Source: Gordius sp. MW1 (Eukaryota > Nematomorpha > Gordioida > Gordea > Gordiidae). Taken from it: a DNA stretch of 64,000 bases. The position numbers and the translations under genes are program-made. The stretch spans positions 5,470,501 to 5,534,500 of the forward strand of contig OZ038530.1 of the NCBI GenBank assembly GCA_964036665.1. Reading direction: 5' to 3'. How positions within the stretch are numbered: the stretch's first letter is position 1; each line of letters begins with the position of its first letter. The notes under the pieces are model-generated. The model saw nothing but the letters and a program-made list of their open reading frames with translations. It ran no database searches and was not told the origin of the DNA. Below are positions 11,501-21,561 of this stretch, piece after piece.

Positions 11501-11743
11501 CACAATGGGAGGAAAGACGTCTCGATTGATCGATTAAAACCAGCTTTCCTTGAGCCTAAGGTTGATAAACCGAATTCATCGGTTGACCCAAATTCACCCA
11601 AACCAAACAATCACCCACCAAATCAAATTTTAAAACAACCTACCATTGTTTCTTCTACTAAACCTAGCGCACCCCTCAACCCAACCTTTACCAAGTCTGG
11701 TCGACAAGTGCATTGGCCAAAAAAATTTGTTAATTTTGTATGA
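8549..11743 (+). pseudogene. pol: CsRn1-like Pol: protease, RT, RNase H, integrase, with one stop
   Basis: Polyprotein in -1 frame to gag. Protease ([13 protein letters not shown]) has Arg in place of the catalytic DTG Gly (codon 8696-8698, GGC to CGC), which should inactivate it. RT shows [22 protein letters not shown] and the catalytic YLDDIL near 9590. RNase H has [21 protein letters not shown] and VADTLSRI. Integrase has its HHCC finger (LHGLSH...CIACQKCK), then an in-frame TAA at 10769-10771 in [13 protein letters not shown], most simply a CAA to TAA change. The frame then stays open to 11743 with the Asp of [15 protein letters not shown] and [11 protein letters not shown] (DDE complete). 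The C-terminal tail is Pro/Asn/Lys-rich. Apart from these two point lesions the ORF is whole. Confidence 0.92.
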
Positions 11744-11769
11744 ACTCCGTTTTTACCCAGCGGAATATT

Positions 11770-12047
11770 TGTTGCGTCCATTGGCTTAATTGATTTAATT
11801 GTCCCTTACGACTTCGCAACGTTAATTGACCACCAAGCATACCTCGAGGTATCACCTCTATATATAATTGATTTGTTTATACCTCGCGGAGGCAACACTA
11901 AACTTAATTGAATACAATTAATATATGTGTATATAAAGGAATTTTATATACACCAGTTACTCACTTTGTTCTCGCATACAATTTACTTTAATTCGATATT
12001 TAATAAAGTACTTATTACTTTATCCTTGTGGTATTATTTTACCCGAA
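11770..12047 (+). repeat. 3' LTR of the CsRn1-like element
   Basis: 278 bp, the same as 7432-7706 apart from three substitutions and 3 extra bases (GATTTGTTTATACC against GATTTTATACC). It is followed directly by the AAAGG duplication and the rest of the hAT-1 transposase. Confidence 0.92.
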
Positions 12048-12052
12048 AAAGG

Positions 12053-13681
12053 ATTTGTTAATTTAATAAATAATTTATCTCCCCAATATACAATCCCCAG
12101 TAGGAAGTATTTCACCAGTTTATTAAATATATCTTATGAAGATTTATCACAAAAAATTAAAGAAGAGCTGAGTGTTGAAAAGCACCTAAGCTTTACAATT
12201 GATATATGGACCCGTGATTCTGGTCAAGATTCTTTGTTTTGTCTAACTTCACATTATATAGACAACAAATATCATTTTAAACAGAGGACATTAAATACTA
12301 CAGTATTTAATGATAACCACACTGCTATCAATATTTCTTCATTGATAGCAGATTTATTTACCTATTGGGGAATAAAGAAAAATTCTGTTCATCTTATCGT
12401 TAGAGATAATGGTAGGAATATAGCAGCAGGCTTTAGACTATCAAATCATGAAAGTATATCCTGTTTTGCTCATTCCCTTCAATTAGTTATACAAAAATGC
12501 CTGTTAGGGCAAGAGAATATACCTAATCTTCTAACAAAGTCAAGAAGATTAGTGACCCATTTTAAACATTCCTCCCTATCAAATTTTAAATTGGATAAAA
12601 TTCAAATGAAATTTAACCTACCCCAACACAAATTAATTCAAGATGAGCCCACACGCTGGAACTCATCCTATCTAATGATTGAAAGGTTATTGGAACAGAA
12701 GGAGGCTTTAACTCTGTATACTCTACAAAACACTGTTCCTGTGTTTATAGATACTAATGAATGGATCCTCATTGAGAAATTGATGTTGGCCTTGGAACCT
12801 TTCTTTAGAGTTACAAAGGAATTGAGTTACACCAATTGTTTATTAATTGTGACTATACCTTTTGTTGAAATTTTAAAGAAAGAATTAGCTACATATGATA
12901 ATATTTCTGATATGTGTTTAAAACAATTTAGAACAACCATGACAAATGAATTAGTTGAAAGGTAATTTATATATTTACCAAGTATTTGTAATAGCTTATT
13001 TATAATTAGGTTTTCATACATATACCAAAATGACAATTTTGTCATAGCAACAATTTTGGATCTAAGATTTAAAAATATTTTCTTGCCTGGATCTGTTGAG
13101 TATAGATCATGGTTAGTTAAAGCATATAAGGATATTGAAAGTAATGTGGCGTCCTCATCTACACCTATTTTGCCAGGTAAGGTATATAATTGTACCTCTA
13201 AAATAATTATTAAGAGAACGACGAACCATTACTACCTGTGAAACAACTTACGAAAACAAAGAAATTTGATTATGGGATACATATAATGAAACAGTGGATT
13301 CAATGGCTGGAACTATTGATACAAACATCATCATAGGTATATTTACTTAGCTAATATTAATTTTCATTTTAAGGTGATCCGTGTTTATTGGAATTAGACC
13401 TATATCTCAAAACACCAATTTACAAGGGTAATAGAATCATAAACGAAACATCAATGGGATCATATGTAAATCCATTAGAATATTGGGCAACAAATAGTTC
13501 CGATTTGCCAATATTAGCAACACTGGCCAGAAAATATCTGTCGTCACCCGCCACTTCTATCCCTTCTGAATCTATTTTTAGTATAACTGGTGATATTGAT
13601 AGTTCACATAGAAGATCTCTTCTACCGGAGACTATTGAAAAATTACTATTTATGAAAAAAAATTTGGAATATTTTAAATAA
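12053..13681 (+). pseudogene. hAT-1 transposase, right copy, core and C-terminus
   Basis: Continues the interrupted right copy: the IDIWT, VRDNGRN, SCFAHSLQL and DEPTRWNSSY motifs, then the same three short introns and the final exon with PLEYW and IPSESIFSITGD, ending at 13681. It differs from the left copy by scattered substitutions. At about 13268-13275 one base is missing (GATTATGGG against GATATATGGG), which shifts the frame in the penultimate exon. With the missing N-terminus, the retrotransposon and this deletion, it is not functional. Confidence 0.88.
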
Positions 13682-13708
13682 AGCTTTATAAATATTAACA
13701 GGTGTCAT

Positions 13709-13791
13709 TTTTATAAGATGTAAAATATCGGTATCGGTATATTTATTTAAATATCGGTATCGGTTAAAAATTTGATATCGGTGCAGCCCTA
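13709..13791. repeat. Right terminal inverted repeat of hAT-1
   Basis: Ends GATATCGGTGCAGCCCTA with two upstream TATCGGTATCGG repeats, mirror of 4677-4756. The right target duplication GTCTTGAC follows at 13792-13799. Confidence 0.9.
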
Positions 13792-13799
13792 GTCTTGAC

Positions 13800-14091
13800 G
13801 GTTTCTCACTCCCCCGTTGAGAAAAAGGTCTCCTTTTGAATTAAGGCTTTACATGCATTACTTAGCTTCTTGAAAATTTAATTATCACCCTCGCCGCAAG
13901 CTAAGAAATACAAGGCTTTTTGGATTCCTCCTGTTCTGACTACGGTGGATTATTTTGTAGGCAGACATTCTCCCCCTAAATATTTCCTTGCATTTTTATT
14001 AAACCAATCAATTGCACTTTGAATAACAAAATTTAATTTTTTCAGTTTAAAATATTATGATAATAGTATTAAACTAATTGTATTATAATCA
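13800..14091. other. Unassigned spacer
   Basis: Mixed-composition sequence after the hAT-1 dimer; part of it (13800-13980) is less AT-rich, but I recognise no gene or repeat. It should continue the pre-insertion sequence left of 4669. Confidence 0.5.
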
Positions 14092-14099
14092 GATATATA

Positions 14100-14328
14100 A
14101 AGGCGCGTAGCCAGGATTTTCACAAGGAGGGGGGAATCTTGCAAAAAAAAATTTTTACAACGCATTTTGTCACAAAATTAAATTAAAAAAATTAGATGTA
14201 TATATTATGTTTCTAGGTTTTTATAAGTGTCTTAAAGTCTTTGATGTAACTAAATTATAATATTTTAACTCATTTAATTTAGTTATTAATCAAATGACAA
14301 GGGCCCCCCCCCCTTATTTACGCCACTG
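14100..14328. mobile_element. 229-bp hAT-3-like non-autonomous element
   Basis: Degenerate ends GGCGCGTAGCCAGG and TACGCCACTG, flanked by perfect 8-bp duplications GATATATA (14092-14099 and 14329-14336). Inside are a G run near the left end and a C run near the right end, the pattern seen in the other members. Non-coding. Confidence 0.82.
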
Positions 14329-14336
14329 GATATATA

Positions 14337-14852
14337 TCATTAAACTATCTTTAAAAACACATGAGATCATCTCCCTCTTTTTTCTGGCACCTCCATAACT
14401 TTTTTAAAATTGCATAAAACTTGTGAGAATCATAATTTTCAAATGTCAAACAATTTTTACCATAAAATAATTATAATGTTTTTGTGTTAAATAGTTGTTT
14501 TTAAAGCCAAAACATTATTCTGGACACCCATCATGACCCGATCGTCGTTATATCTTATCCAGTATCCAATTATAATATTTGCTGTAAAAAATTGCTTTAA
14601 TCTCTTAAGTTGTAGATACCTCTTAAACTATTTTACTTTTTATTGGAAGATTTTTTATTCCTATTAATTGGCTATTTACAATAAGTAAATACTATTATTC
14701 AGAAAATTTACCTTGACAAACGTTTTTGACATAAATATTTTGGATTTAAATAGTTTAAATCTAAAAGGATCTAATAAATTTATGACATTCCATTTGTGTT
14801 TCAAAACTAAGATAATTAAGGTTTTATCAGCATACACTCTTTTTAAAAGGTT
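14337..14852. other. AT-rich spacer
   Basis: No gene or repeat that I recognise. The frames at 14676-14870 and 14713-14916 run into the neighbouring poly-C element and are not supported. Confidence 0.5.
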
Positions 14853-14860
14853 GCTCCGAG

Positions 14861-15040
14861 GCATAGGCATAGGTAGGGGGGGGGGCGGCTCCCCCCCCCC
14901 CCCCCCCCCTAAATGACAAAATAAATTTTAATTGCAAAAACCCTGAAAAATTAAAAAAAATATGTTTAGCCCCCCCCCCCAATGAACTTTTAAACGTTTC
15001 TCCCCCCTCCCCCCCCAATCCAAAACCTGGCTACGCCCAT
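14861..15040. mobile_element. 180-bp hAT-3-like non-autonomous element
   Basis: Ends GCATAGGCATAGG (left, decayed) and CCTGGCTACGCCCAT (right), with perfect 8-bp duplications GCTCCGAG (14853-14860 and 15041-15048). It is made largely of G and C homopolymers (14878-14888, 14891-14909, 14970-14980). It interrupts the LINE remnant described next or lies at its edge. Confidence 0.85.
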
Positions 15041-15048
15041 GCTCCGAG

Positions 15049-15990
15049 ATGAAAATATTATTTTTGAATTGAGTTTGAAGATAGGTTATCTAAATTTGGT
15101 AAAGGCGGGCTCAGTTAATGGAGCTGACCTTAATGGACATTTAGGGTAATCAAGAGAAAGTGAAATAACTTTAAATTAGCTAAGCAATTCGTAGAGAAAA
15201 GTGAAAACAAAAACCTTCAAAATCTGTATTGCTCCTGCCTACTTTACCCAAGCCCTGCACATTAGTGATTAATATTAGCACTGTGACATATCACCCTCAC
15301 GGGGACCTTAACCACGCTCAAGGAGATAATGGAATGTATCGGCTACAATAAAATGGAGGAGATTAAAAGATTGTTTAACAATTTTGAGAAAAAAGAAGAA
15401 AGATGTTGAATTGAAGAAAAATTCGTGCGGAGATCAGTGGAATGCCATCGACTGCCCAATGACGACGTGGTTATCGGTATCAGGTGAAAGCAATTACTAA
15501 GAATTCTCAAGGAGTCGTGGTGGTGGAATGAAGAAGTGCAAATAATTATCAAAAAAGAAGAAATTGTGACCGTAGCCAAGTTGGGGCAGGGAGGGGCGGC
15601 TGCCCCCTCTAAATCCAAAGATTTGCTGAATTTTATTAAAATTATGATTAAAATTTCAAAAAAATGTTCAATTTGTTCCTCCCTAAACATTATTGCCCTC
15701 CTCTAATTTCAATGCTGGCTAAGCCCATGTACACGTTTTGTAAAAAGGCAAATATGGCAATGATAAGTAAGTTTATCAAACAGCTAAAATATGCGCATCA
15801 AAGTATTAACACGATATACCATCAATGAATGATGGGAAAAGATTGATCTACAAAATCGCAAAGATGATGGCTAAAAATTTTAAAGATAAGTCGGTTAGTT
15901 AAGGAGACAAATATAAAATTATATTCTAAGACAGCCAGATATTACAGAGATTGTACGACTCTTGCACTAATTTGTCTACAAGAAAGGGGC
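15049..15990 (+). pseudogene. Decayed RTE-type LINE fragment
   Basis: Two short motifs identify a dead non-LTR retrotransposon. GADLNGHLG at about 15120-15148 is the catalytic GDLNGHVG motif of the AP-endonuclease domain of RTE-like LINEs. WWWNEEVQ at about 15520-15545 is the conserved block between endonuclease and reverse transcriptase. Frameshifts and stops are frequent, and an element with GTAGCC/GGCTAA ends (about 15572-15727) interrupts it. No RT core is visible here. A second, longer copy of the same kind of LINE lies at 58650-61660, which has the comparable block FWWWDQSV. Confidence 0.6.
15572..15727. mobile_element. Probable hAT-3-like element inside the LINE fragment
   Basis: Starts CCGTAGCCAAG and ends CTGGCTAAGCCCAT, with G-rich and C-rich blocks inside (GGGGCAGGGAGGGGCGG, TGCCCCCTC), like the other short members. 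I could not find a clear 8-bp duplication, so the boundaries are approximate. Confidence 0.55.
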
Positions 15991-16108
15991 CCTTAGTTGA
16001 GCTTTAAAGTAAATAAATTAAAATATGAGAATGGTGCCCAGCACACTGGATCTCAGAGACGGAATTTTAAGTTGCTATCCGTATTAAGTCAGGGAAGATA
16101 TTTGGGCT

Positions 16109-16272
16109 CATGGGCGTAGCCATGATTTGGGTTAGAGGGGAGCAATAATGATTTAGGAAGGGGCAAAATGATATTTTTTTAAATTTTAGCCATATGTACA
16201 TTAAATTAAAAAAAAGTATCTAGAGGGGGGGGGGCAGCCGCCTCTCCCTGCCTCCCCCTGGCTACGCCTATG
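16109..16272. mobile_element. Hat-3-like short element, degenerate
   Basis: Ends CATGGGCGTAGCCATG and CCTGGCTACGCCTATG. The flanking 8-mers (TTTGGGCT and TTCGGGTC) agree at only about five positions, so the duplication is uncertain. A G run at 16224-16233 is typical of the group. Confidence 0.65.
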
Positions 16273-17108
16273 TTCGGGTCAGACAACATTTTTTGAGTCG
16301 TTAAGAGATATCGGTATCTAAATCCTCACCGGATTTTCAAAAGCATCTCAAAAACGGTTAATGTGCATAACGAGTAACTATGGGTAAATAGTAGAGACAT
16401 TCAATCAGATTTAGACTAGAGCGGTTAACAGCTGATGCCTTGATCAGTGTTATAAGTTTAAAGAAAGTGTAGAATAAGGTGCATTCATATAATTAAACGA
16501 TCAAGAAAAGATAGGAAATGGTTTTTACCTTAAATAGATGGATATATGCAATGGAAGATATTGATCTCAGGGTAAAGCGAGAATTAAATGAAATCCTCAA
16601 ACACCTCCTTTTAGATGGGTGGAAACTTAATTGTGTAGACTCCTTCAGTATTTAGGATCTACACATTAAGCGGATGGTGGAATGGATAAGAAATCCAAGC
16701 AAAGATCAATGTTGGGCGGCTTAAATGGAGAGATTTAACCGGAGTTTTGTGAACGAAATAATTCTTATAAAATTGAAATTTAATCTTTATAAGCCAACAG
16801 TCAAAAGCTATACAAAAAACGCATGGCAACCTTTGCGTCTTTTACGAAAGCGAGTCGCCGGATAGCCTGAAATATTTAAAGATAATGCGTTAGGCAAACT
16901 ATACAATGCATCTTAATCAAGATAAATGTTACTTTCTTCTTTAAATGCTCTTTGTGAATGTACGCGGTCATAAGTGTTTCCAGATTATGACGCTATAACA
17001 TATATAACTTTCCGTAGTGCATGCAAGCTATGCACGTATTTAAACATGATCCACATGATAGATGCATTTGTGAAGCATACCACACTTCGCATCCAAAATA
17101 GAGATCTG
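16273..17108. other. Unassigned spacer, possibly old transposon sequence
   Basis: Base composition is more even than the surrounding AT-rich DNA, which suggests former coding sequence of a transposon. No frame longer than a few tens of codons survives and I recognise no motif. Confidence 0.4.
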
Positions 17109-17236
17109 CAACGGGCCATATTTAGAAGGTAGGCCCGTCCGTACATGTTTTACAAACTGCTAGGCCCGTCCGAGCTCCCTTTCCCCCTTTACCCACTTCA
17201 GGCCCGTCCGTACCCGCCCGCGGGCCTCCCCGTGTA
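17109..17236. repeat. GC-rich patch with three AGGCCCGTCCG repeats
   Basis: Three direct copies of GGCCCGTCCG stand within 130 bp, in a region otherwise AT-rich. Left edge AGATCTGCAACGGGCC and right edge GCGGGCCTCCCCGTGTAGATCT form a rough inverted pair bracketed by AGATCT, so this may be a very small non-autonomous DNA transposon. Boundaries and class are guesses. Confidence 0.35.
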
Positions 17237-17785
17237 GATCTTACCATATTTAAGGTTAATCAGTTAAATTTTTCGCGATATGATAAAGCAACATTTATCA
17301 ATATAATTCATTCAAATATAATGAATCGATTTCATTAAAAATCACAAATGTTAAAAGTATTATTAAAGCCACATAGCTAGGCCAAATAATCAAAGTTAAA
17401 TTTGGAGATATAGGTACCTTTTATTAGCTAGCTAAAAGCTAATTAATAATTTAAAATTAATTTATAAAAATTTGAAATAATTGAACAACGAAAAATCTTA
17501 GAAAGAAATTTATAATAAAAATTTTAAGGCATTGCAACTAAAAAGGACTTACACTTACTTATATTGGAATAACAAGAAGCAACTATCTTATATTATATAG
17601 AGGAAAATGAATTTTAAACAAATAAAATAAAATGTTCGATTTAAATTTAGCGGTCAAATGAATATATGTGACAGGATATAAGATTGATCTTTAAAATACA
17701 TTTGTGCATTGTTTGCGATATAGACCTGCTTACCGTCATTATCTAAAGATTTATGGCAGAAATATAAGGTGCACATGTCAGAAGA
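17237..17785. other. AT-rich spacer
   Basis: Nothing recognisable between the GC-rich patch and the Gyp-A1 LTR. Confidence 0.5.
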
Positions 17786-17885
17786 TGTTTGTAACAATTG
17801 TGTTTGTAACTTTAATGTAATTTTTACCAACGGCTGTTTCCTGAATTAGAATTGCGTATATTCAAATTACAATAAACCATTATAT
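17786..17885 (+). repeat. 5' LTR of Gyp-A1 (approximate)
   Basis: Begins TGTTTGTAACAATTGTG and ends AATAAACCATTATAT, followed by the leader CTGGTGTCGAAGATGG. Boundaries come from comparison with the Gyp-A2 LTR, which is about 92 bp over the shared part. A related LTR piece occurs at 54165-54205. Confidence 0.6.
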
Positions 17886-17897
17886 CTGGTGTCGAAG

Positions 17898-18780
17898 ATG
17901 GAATCTACAATAAAGACAGAAAATTCTATGGGGAACGAAGTGGATATTATACTGCAACCATATTCCCCAGATATTCCGATAAAAGAATATTTCGAGAATG
18001 TAAAATATATTCTAAGAGCCAAAGGAATTGCAACGGGAGATGAATTGAAACAGATATACAAAAAATTATTCCTTGCATATTTTGGAATTGAGAATGTGAT
18101 CCAAGTAAAAAACTACTTATTTCCCAATCGAAAACGTGGATGGGAGAAGATCATTGAAACATGTAAGACCATTTTTAAACCTAGATCTAGTACCATGGCT
18201 TCAAGATAAGAGTTTATTCGCCTTATGAGGTCAGAAGGCGAGTAGGTTTTAGGATTTACTAAACGATTGAAAGAAACTGCACAAGTGGCCTAGTTTATTA
18301 ATGATGTTGAAGAGCGTCTTCGGGGCCAATTCGTAGCAGGAATTCGATTCCCGAAGTTGGAGGTCGAAATTCGTAGTAGATATCCTAGGATGCTTGACGA
18401 AACAGGTAGAAGCATAACTTTTGATAAAATTTTGGATATGGCTTTAGCATGGGAGACGGCAGAGAGCGAGGTTAATTTCTTGAATATAAATCGAATAAGG
18501 GATAATCGTAATGGTGCAGGTGTTTGTAAGGGCCAGACCGATTCCAACCGTACCGTACTTCCTTTAATTGTTTTCGTTGTGGCCGATCACACACTCGCAA
18601 TGCGCTGCAGCGACGGCAAAATATAATTGCAATAAGATGGGGCGTTTTTCGCGGGCATGCAAGAATAAGAGGGTTAACCAAGTTTTTGGTGATTGTGAGG
18701 AAGAGGTTGGCGAAATTAATTCCATCAATCACATTAAAAAAAAGTGATCGGAAACGAGCAACAATTGAAGCCACTTAATT
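17898..18780 (+). pseudogene. gag: Gyp-A1 Gag remnant
   Basis: The ATG at 17898 starts MESTIKTENSMGNEVDI; matching segments are YFENVKYILRAKG, KQIYKKLFLAYFGI and ITFDKILDMALAWE. An in-frame TAA follows SSTMASR (about 18208), with a second stop shortly after and frameshifts beyond. The zinc-knuckle region (about 18560-18660) is out of frame. Compared with Gyp-A2 it keeps the same order and spacing. It makes no full Gag. Confidence 0.8.
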
Positions 18781-18927
18781 GATGTTTCATTCCGTTTTAA
18801 ATATGACACCGGCGCTCAGGTGTCGGTAATAAAAGAGGAAATTTGGAACCGCATAGGAAAGCCTAAATTAAGGCCAACGCATAATTTTACGGGGTATGGA
18901 TATCAAAAATTAGATGTAATCGGCGAA
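18781..18927 (+). pseudogene. pol: Gyp-A1 protease region, left of hAT-2
   Basis: Contains KYDTGAQVSVIKEEIW, the aspartic protease DTG motif of family A, and the downstream GKPKLRPTHNFTGYG block. It breaks off at ATCGGCGAA where hAT-2 inserted and continues at 28769 after the duplicated TCGGCGAA. Confidence 0.82.
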
Positions 18928-20252
18928 TAGTGATGCGGAAAAACCGAGAAAAATCTCGGTCTCGTCTCGTCTCGAAAAACCGAGACGAGACGAGAATTTG
19001 AAAAATGGAGTCGAAATCGAGACGAGAATTTTGATGTCGAGACGAGACGAGATTTTTTTGGCGAGATCTCGACTTTTTATTGATCGTTAGATTTTAGTAA
19101 ATGTTTTGTTATTTTAATTTGCATGATTTACATTTAAGGTATTAAGTGTAAATCTATATGTATGGAATATATTTGATATTAAAAAAATTCCGAAGTGTAG
19201 TAAATATCATATATTTTTGCAAAAAATTTAAAATCTGGCAATCATTTACCTAAGTAAGGTTGACCCATAGGGTATGTAATAATTTTATAATATCTTTATC
19301 ACATATTTGTATCCATAGCATTATTAAATATTAAAAATTTAGGCTTAGAATGAGTTCTGATGGAATAGAAAATATTACTAAAGCATATTTATATTTTGCA
19401 GTTATCATCCTGCATAATGCGGTAATTATAAATTGGTAGTCAATCAGTTTGAATAAGTGGCTCTAGATTTTTGAGCACCCGTTTAACGATTTCAAAAGTA
19501 CAATAGAGTATTTAATGACACCGTAATAGATTAAATCTAAATCTGAATTTTTTTAAAGTTTTTATGCTTTAACTAATAGTATACCTCCCAAATTTTTGAA
19601 TTTTTCTAAGACATTTGTGTATACATAGTTCTGTCATATGCTTTACTTTTCACATTATACGCTGGGCAGGTGCATTTAAATTTATTATATTTCCATAATT
19701 GTGCAATATAAAATAAATACACGAACCTATGCTGTATTCGATAAATAACTATTTAATGGCAAAATTAGTTGGAATTGGAAGGTAATTATTTGGAAAATAA
19801 ATTTGATCAAATTGATTTCTGTCATAAATTTAAATACGTGCAATTTAAAGTTTAAACCCTTTTTTCTTAATCCTATAATAATGCTGCTTTTAATGTTGTT
19901 TTTACAACGTTTTGATATGTGCATCTAGTTATCAATTCTGTAAATAATAATATTATCATTAAAAGTCACTCGCACTTTATGGTTTATAACGCTATAGTAA
20001 ACATGCAATAAACATGGCATATAATTGATGATGGTAACAATAGACTTAGTCTATTAAGAAGCTTTAGCCAGGGGTTAATAAAGCGCAATTTGCTCAATTA
20101 TGCAACTAAGTATAAGCAAACGTATTATTATTTATAGTTGACAAAAACAGTGAATTTGATACAAATGTTATATTTGCTAGAACAATCACATTTAATTTTC
20201 TATACTTCAAATCAGTGGCGTAGCTAGCTTTGCCCTGGGGGGGGGGGGGGGG

Positions 20253-20892
20253 GTGGCTGAGCTGGTCAAGCCATGGGGTGGGACAAAAAATTTAACTACA
20301 AAAACCCTTAAAAATTAAAAAAAAAATATGGCCCTCCCCCCTAATCTAAAACCTGGATACGACCTTGGGTCAAACGCGAATAAAAAATTTGTCCCTCATA
20401 AACGTTGGACAAACTTAAAATTCCGCTACTACTTTGTGTATTTTTTCTAATAACATCACACTGGTATGTCTTAGACCCGCATGTTTCTAGGGCATAAAAT
20501 AAATAAAATGAATAAAATTTTTTTATAAATAAAACAAAGTAATGTAGTTGAAACAATATAAAAAACTTCACTTCGAATAAGAAGTTTTTGTATAAATGAA
20601 TTGAAAGAGCACAAAGTGGAACGAGGATATTGACAAGAAATCGTTGACATTTTAAAAAATAATACAAATATTAAAAAAAGTATGCAACAAAGTTTTTTAT
20701 AAAAATGTTTTATTGCCACAACCCCAAAAAATCTTGGCCATATATATAACAAATTTTAATTTTAAATATGCAATATTGGCAGCATTTTCAGGCAGTATTT
20801 ATATCAGGAAAACAATGAGAACATTTAAAAGCCTTTTTTAAGGCTAGATCCTCAAAAGGCGTAATTATAACATAAAATATGAAAAAAATTAA
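20253..20892. other. Left part of hAT-3, no intact gene
   Basis: AT-rich sequence between the hAT-3 left end and Gyp-B1. Minus-strand frames at 20341-20752 contain hydrophobic, low-complexity translations that I cannot assign. By position they belong to the hAT-3 3' region. Confidence 0.5.
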
Positions 20893-20897
20893 TTATG

Positions 20898-21533
20898 TAT
20901 TTTATTGGTAGCGGTGTAAGTAGGTTTTTGTAAGTACTATCACAGATATGTCCGCGTTACCAGTGTGATATTTGTAATTAATGATTGTAAGTAGATTTCG
21001 ATTGAACTCCTTTATTTAGGTATGCAATTAATATAAAACAATATTGGGCGAATTTGAATTATAAATCCAATAAACAAATTATCGATCGTATAATGATCTT
21101 CAGGATTAAAGTAAAATGTCGATGTATGAAGATGGCGAAGGGGGGAATATTCGTGCAATCAATAGACTAGAACTGGTGGTGTCTATGGGTAAATTACGGT
21201 ATGGGAATATAGGACTTTAGACTTCTTTCGAACGATTTTGCTAGATACAGAAATAAAAATATAACGATTAAATGTAAAGTACAAATTCATCCTTATATAC
21301 CCTGTACATCCCCTTCTCAATTTGCATGAGAGATGCAGAAAGTTCGATGTACTGCACATCTCAACGAGAAAATGCCCTTTACAAATTCGTCTGCTTCCAA
21401 TTAGTGCTTTTAAACAAACCCTTAATCGCAGACGATAATTAGTTTCCAATTAGTGCTTTAAACAAACCCTTAATCGCAGACGATAATTAGTTTCTCACTC
21501 TTAATTAACAAATTTTAATTGCTATCTACAACA
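20898..21533 (-). repeat. 3' LTR of Gyp-B1
   Basis: 636 bp; on the minus strand it begins TGTTGTAGATAGC and ends at CCAATAAAATA. It contains an internal repeat: CCAATTAGTGCTTT(T)AAACAAACCC followed by TTAATCGCAGACGATAATTAG occurs twice in tandem (21397-21438 and 21446-21491). Confidence 0.93.
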
Positions 21534-21551
21534 CCTTCCCCTTTTACCTTT
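21534..21551 (-). promoter_or_regulatory. Polypurine tract of Gyp-B1
   Basis: On the minus strand GAAAGGTAAAAGGGGAAGG directly precedes the 3' LTR, where plus-strand DNA synthesis is primed. Gyp-B2 has the same tract at 48321-48338. Confidence 0.85.
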
Positions 21552-21561
21552 CTGGCACCTC

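Larger units (their letters stand above)
7432..12047 (+). mobile_element. CsRn1-like Ty3/gypsy LTR retrotransposon inside hAT-1
   Basis: A complete element with LTRs 7432-7706 and 11770-12047, inserted in the right hAT-1 copy. The 5-bp duplication AAAGG occurs at 7427-7431 and 12048-12052; the uninterrupted left hAT-1 copy shows the empty site. Clade evidence is the gag zinc motif C-x2-H-x9-C-x3-C and a primer site TGGTGACCC directly after the LTR, both hallmarks of the CsRn1/Kabuki group, which primes from tRNA-Trp. LTRs differ by three substitutions and one 3-bp indel, so the insertion is fairly young. Transposition should now be blocked by a stop in integrase and a protease change. Confidence 0.93.
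4677..13791. mobile_element. hAT-1 inverted dimer (two copies joined head to head)
   Basis: Both outer ends are the same 3' end of one hAT family: TAGGGCTGCACCGATATC followed by CCGATA/TATCGG repeats, then the transposase C-terminus reading inward. The left arm (4677 to about 7219, minus strand) is almost full length. The right arm (7220-7431 plus 12053-13791, plus strand) is 5'-truncated inside the BED-finger region. The right arm is split by a CsRn1-like retrotransposon. The arms are nearly identical, with scattered substitutions such as AACAATTTTGGATC against CAACAATTTTGGAT contexts and a 3-bp difference (ACT) in the left TIR. Perfect 8-bp duplications flank the whole structure, so it behaves as one inserted unit of about 4.5 kb before the retrotransposon arrived. 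Confidence 0.9.

Noticed and set aside
4669-13799. Explaining the hAT-1 dimer as a simple inversion after insertion
   Set aside because: The two GTCTTGAC copies are in the same orientation; an in-place inverted duplication including a flank would give one of them inverted.
14713-15018. Frames rich in Gly and Pro on both strands
   Set aside because: They translate the G and C homopolymers of the 14861-15040 element.
20471-20752. Hydrophobic minus-strand frames in hAT-3
   Set aside because: Poly-Phe/Leu/Ile translations of AT-rich DNA; no membrane-protein organisation and no homology I recognise.
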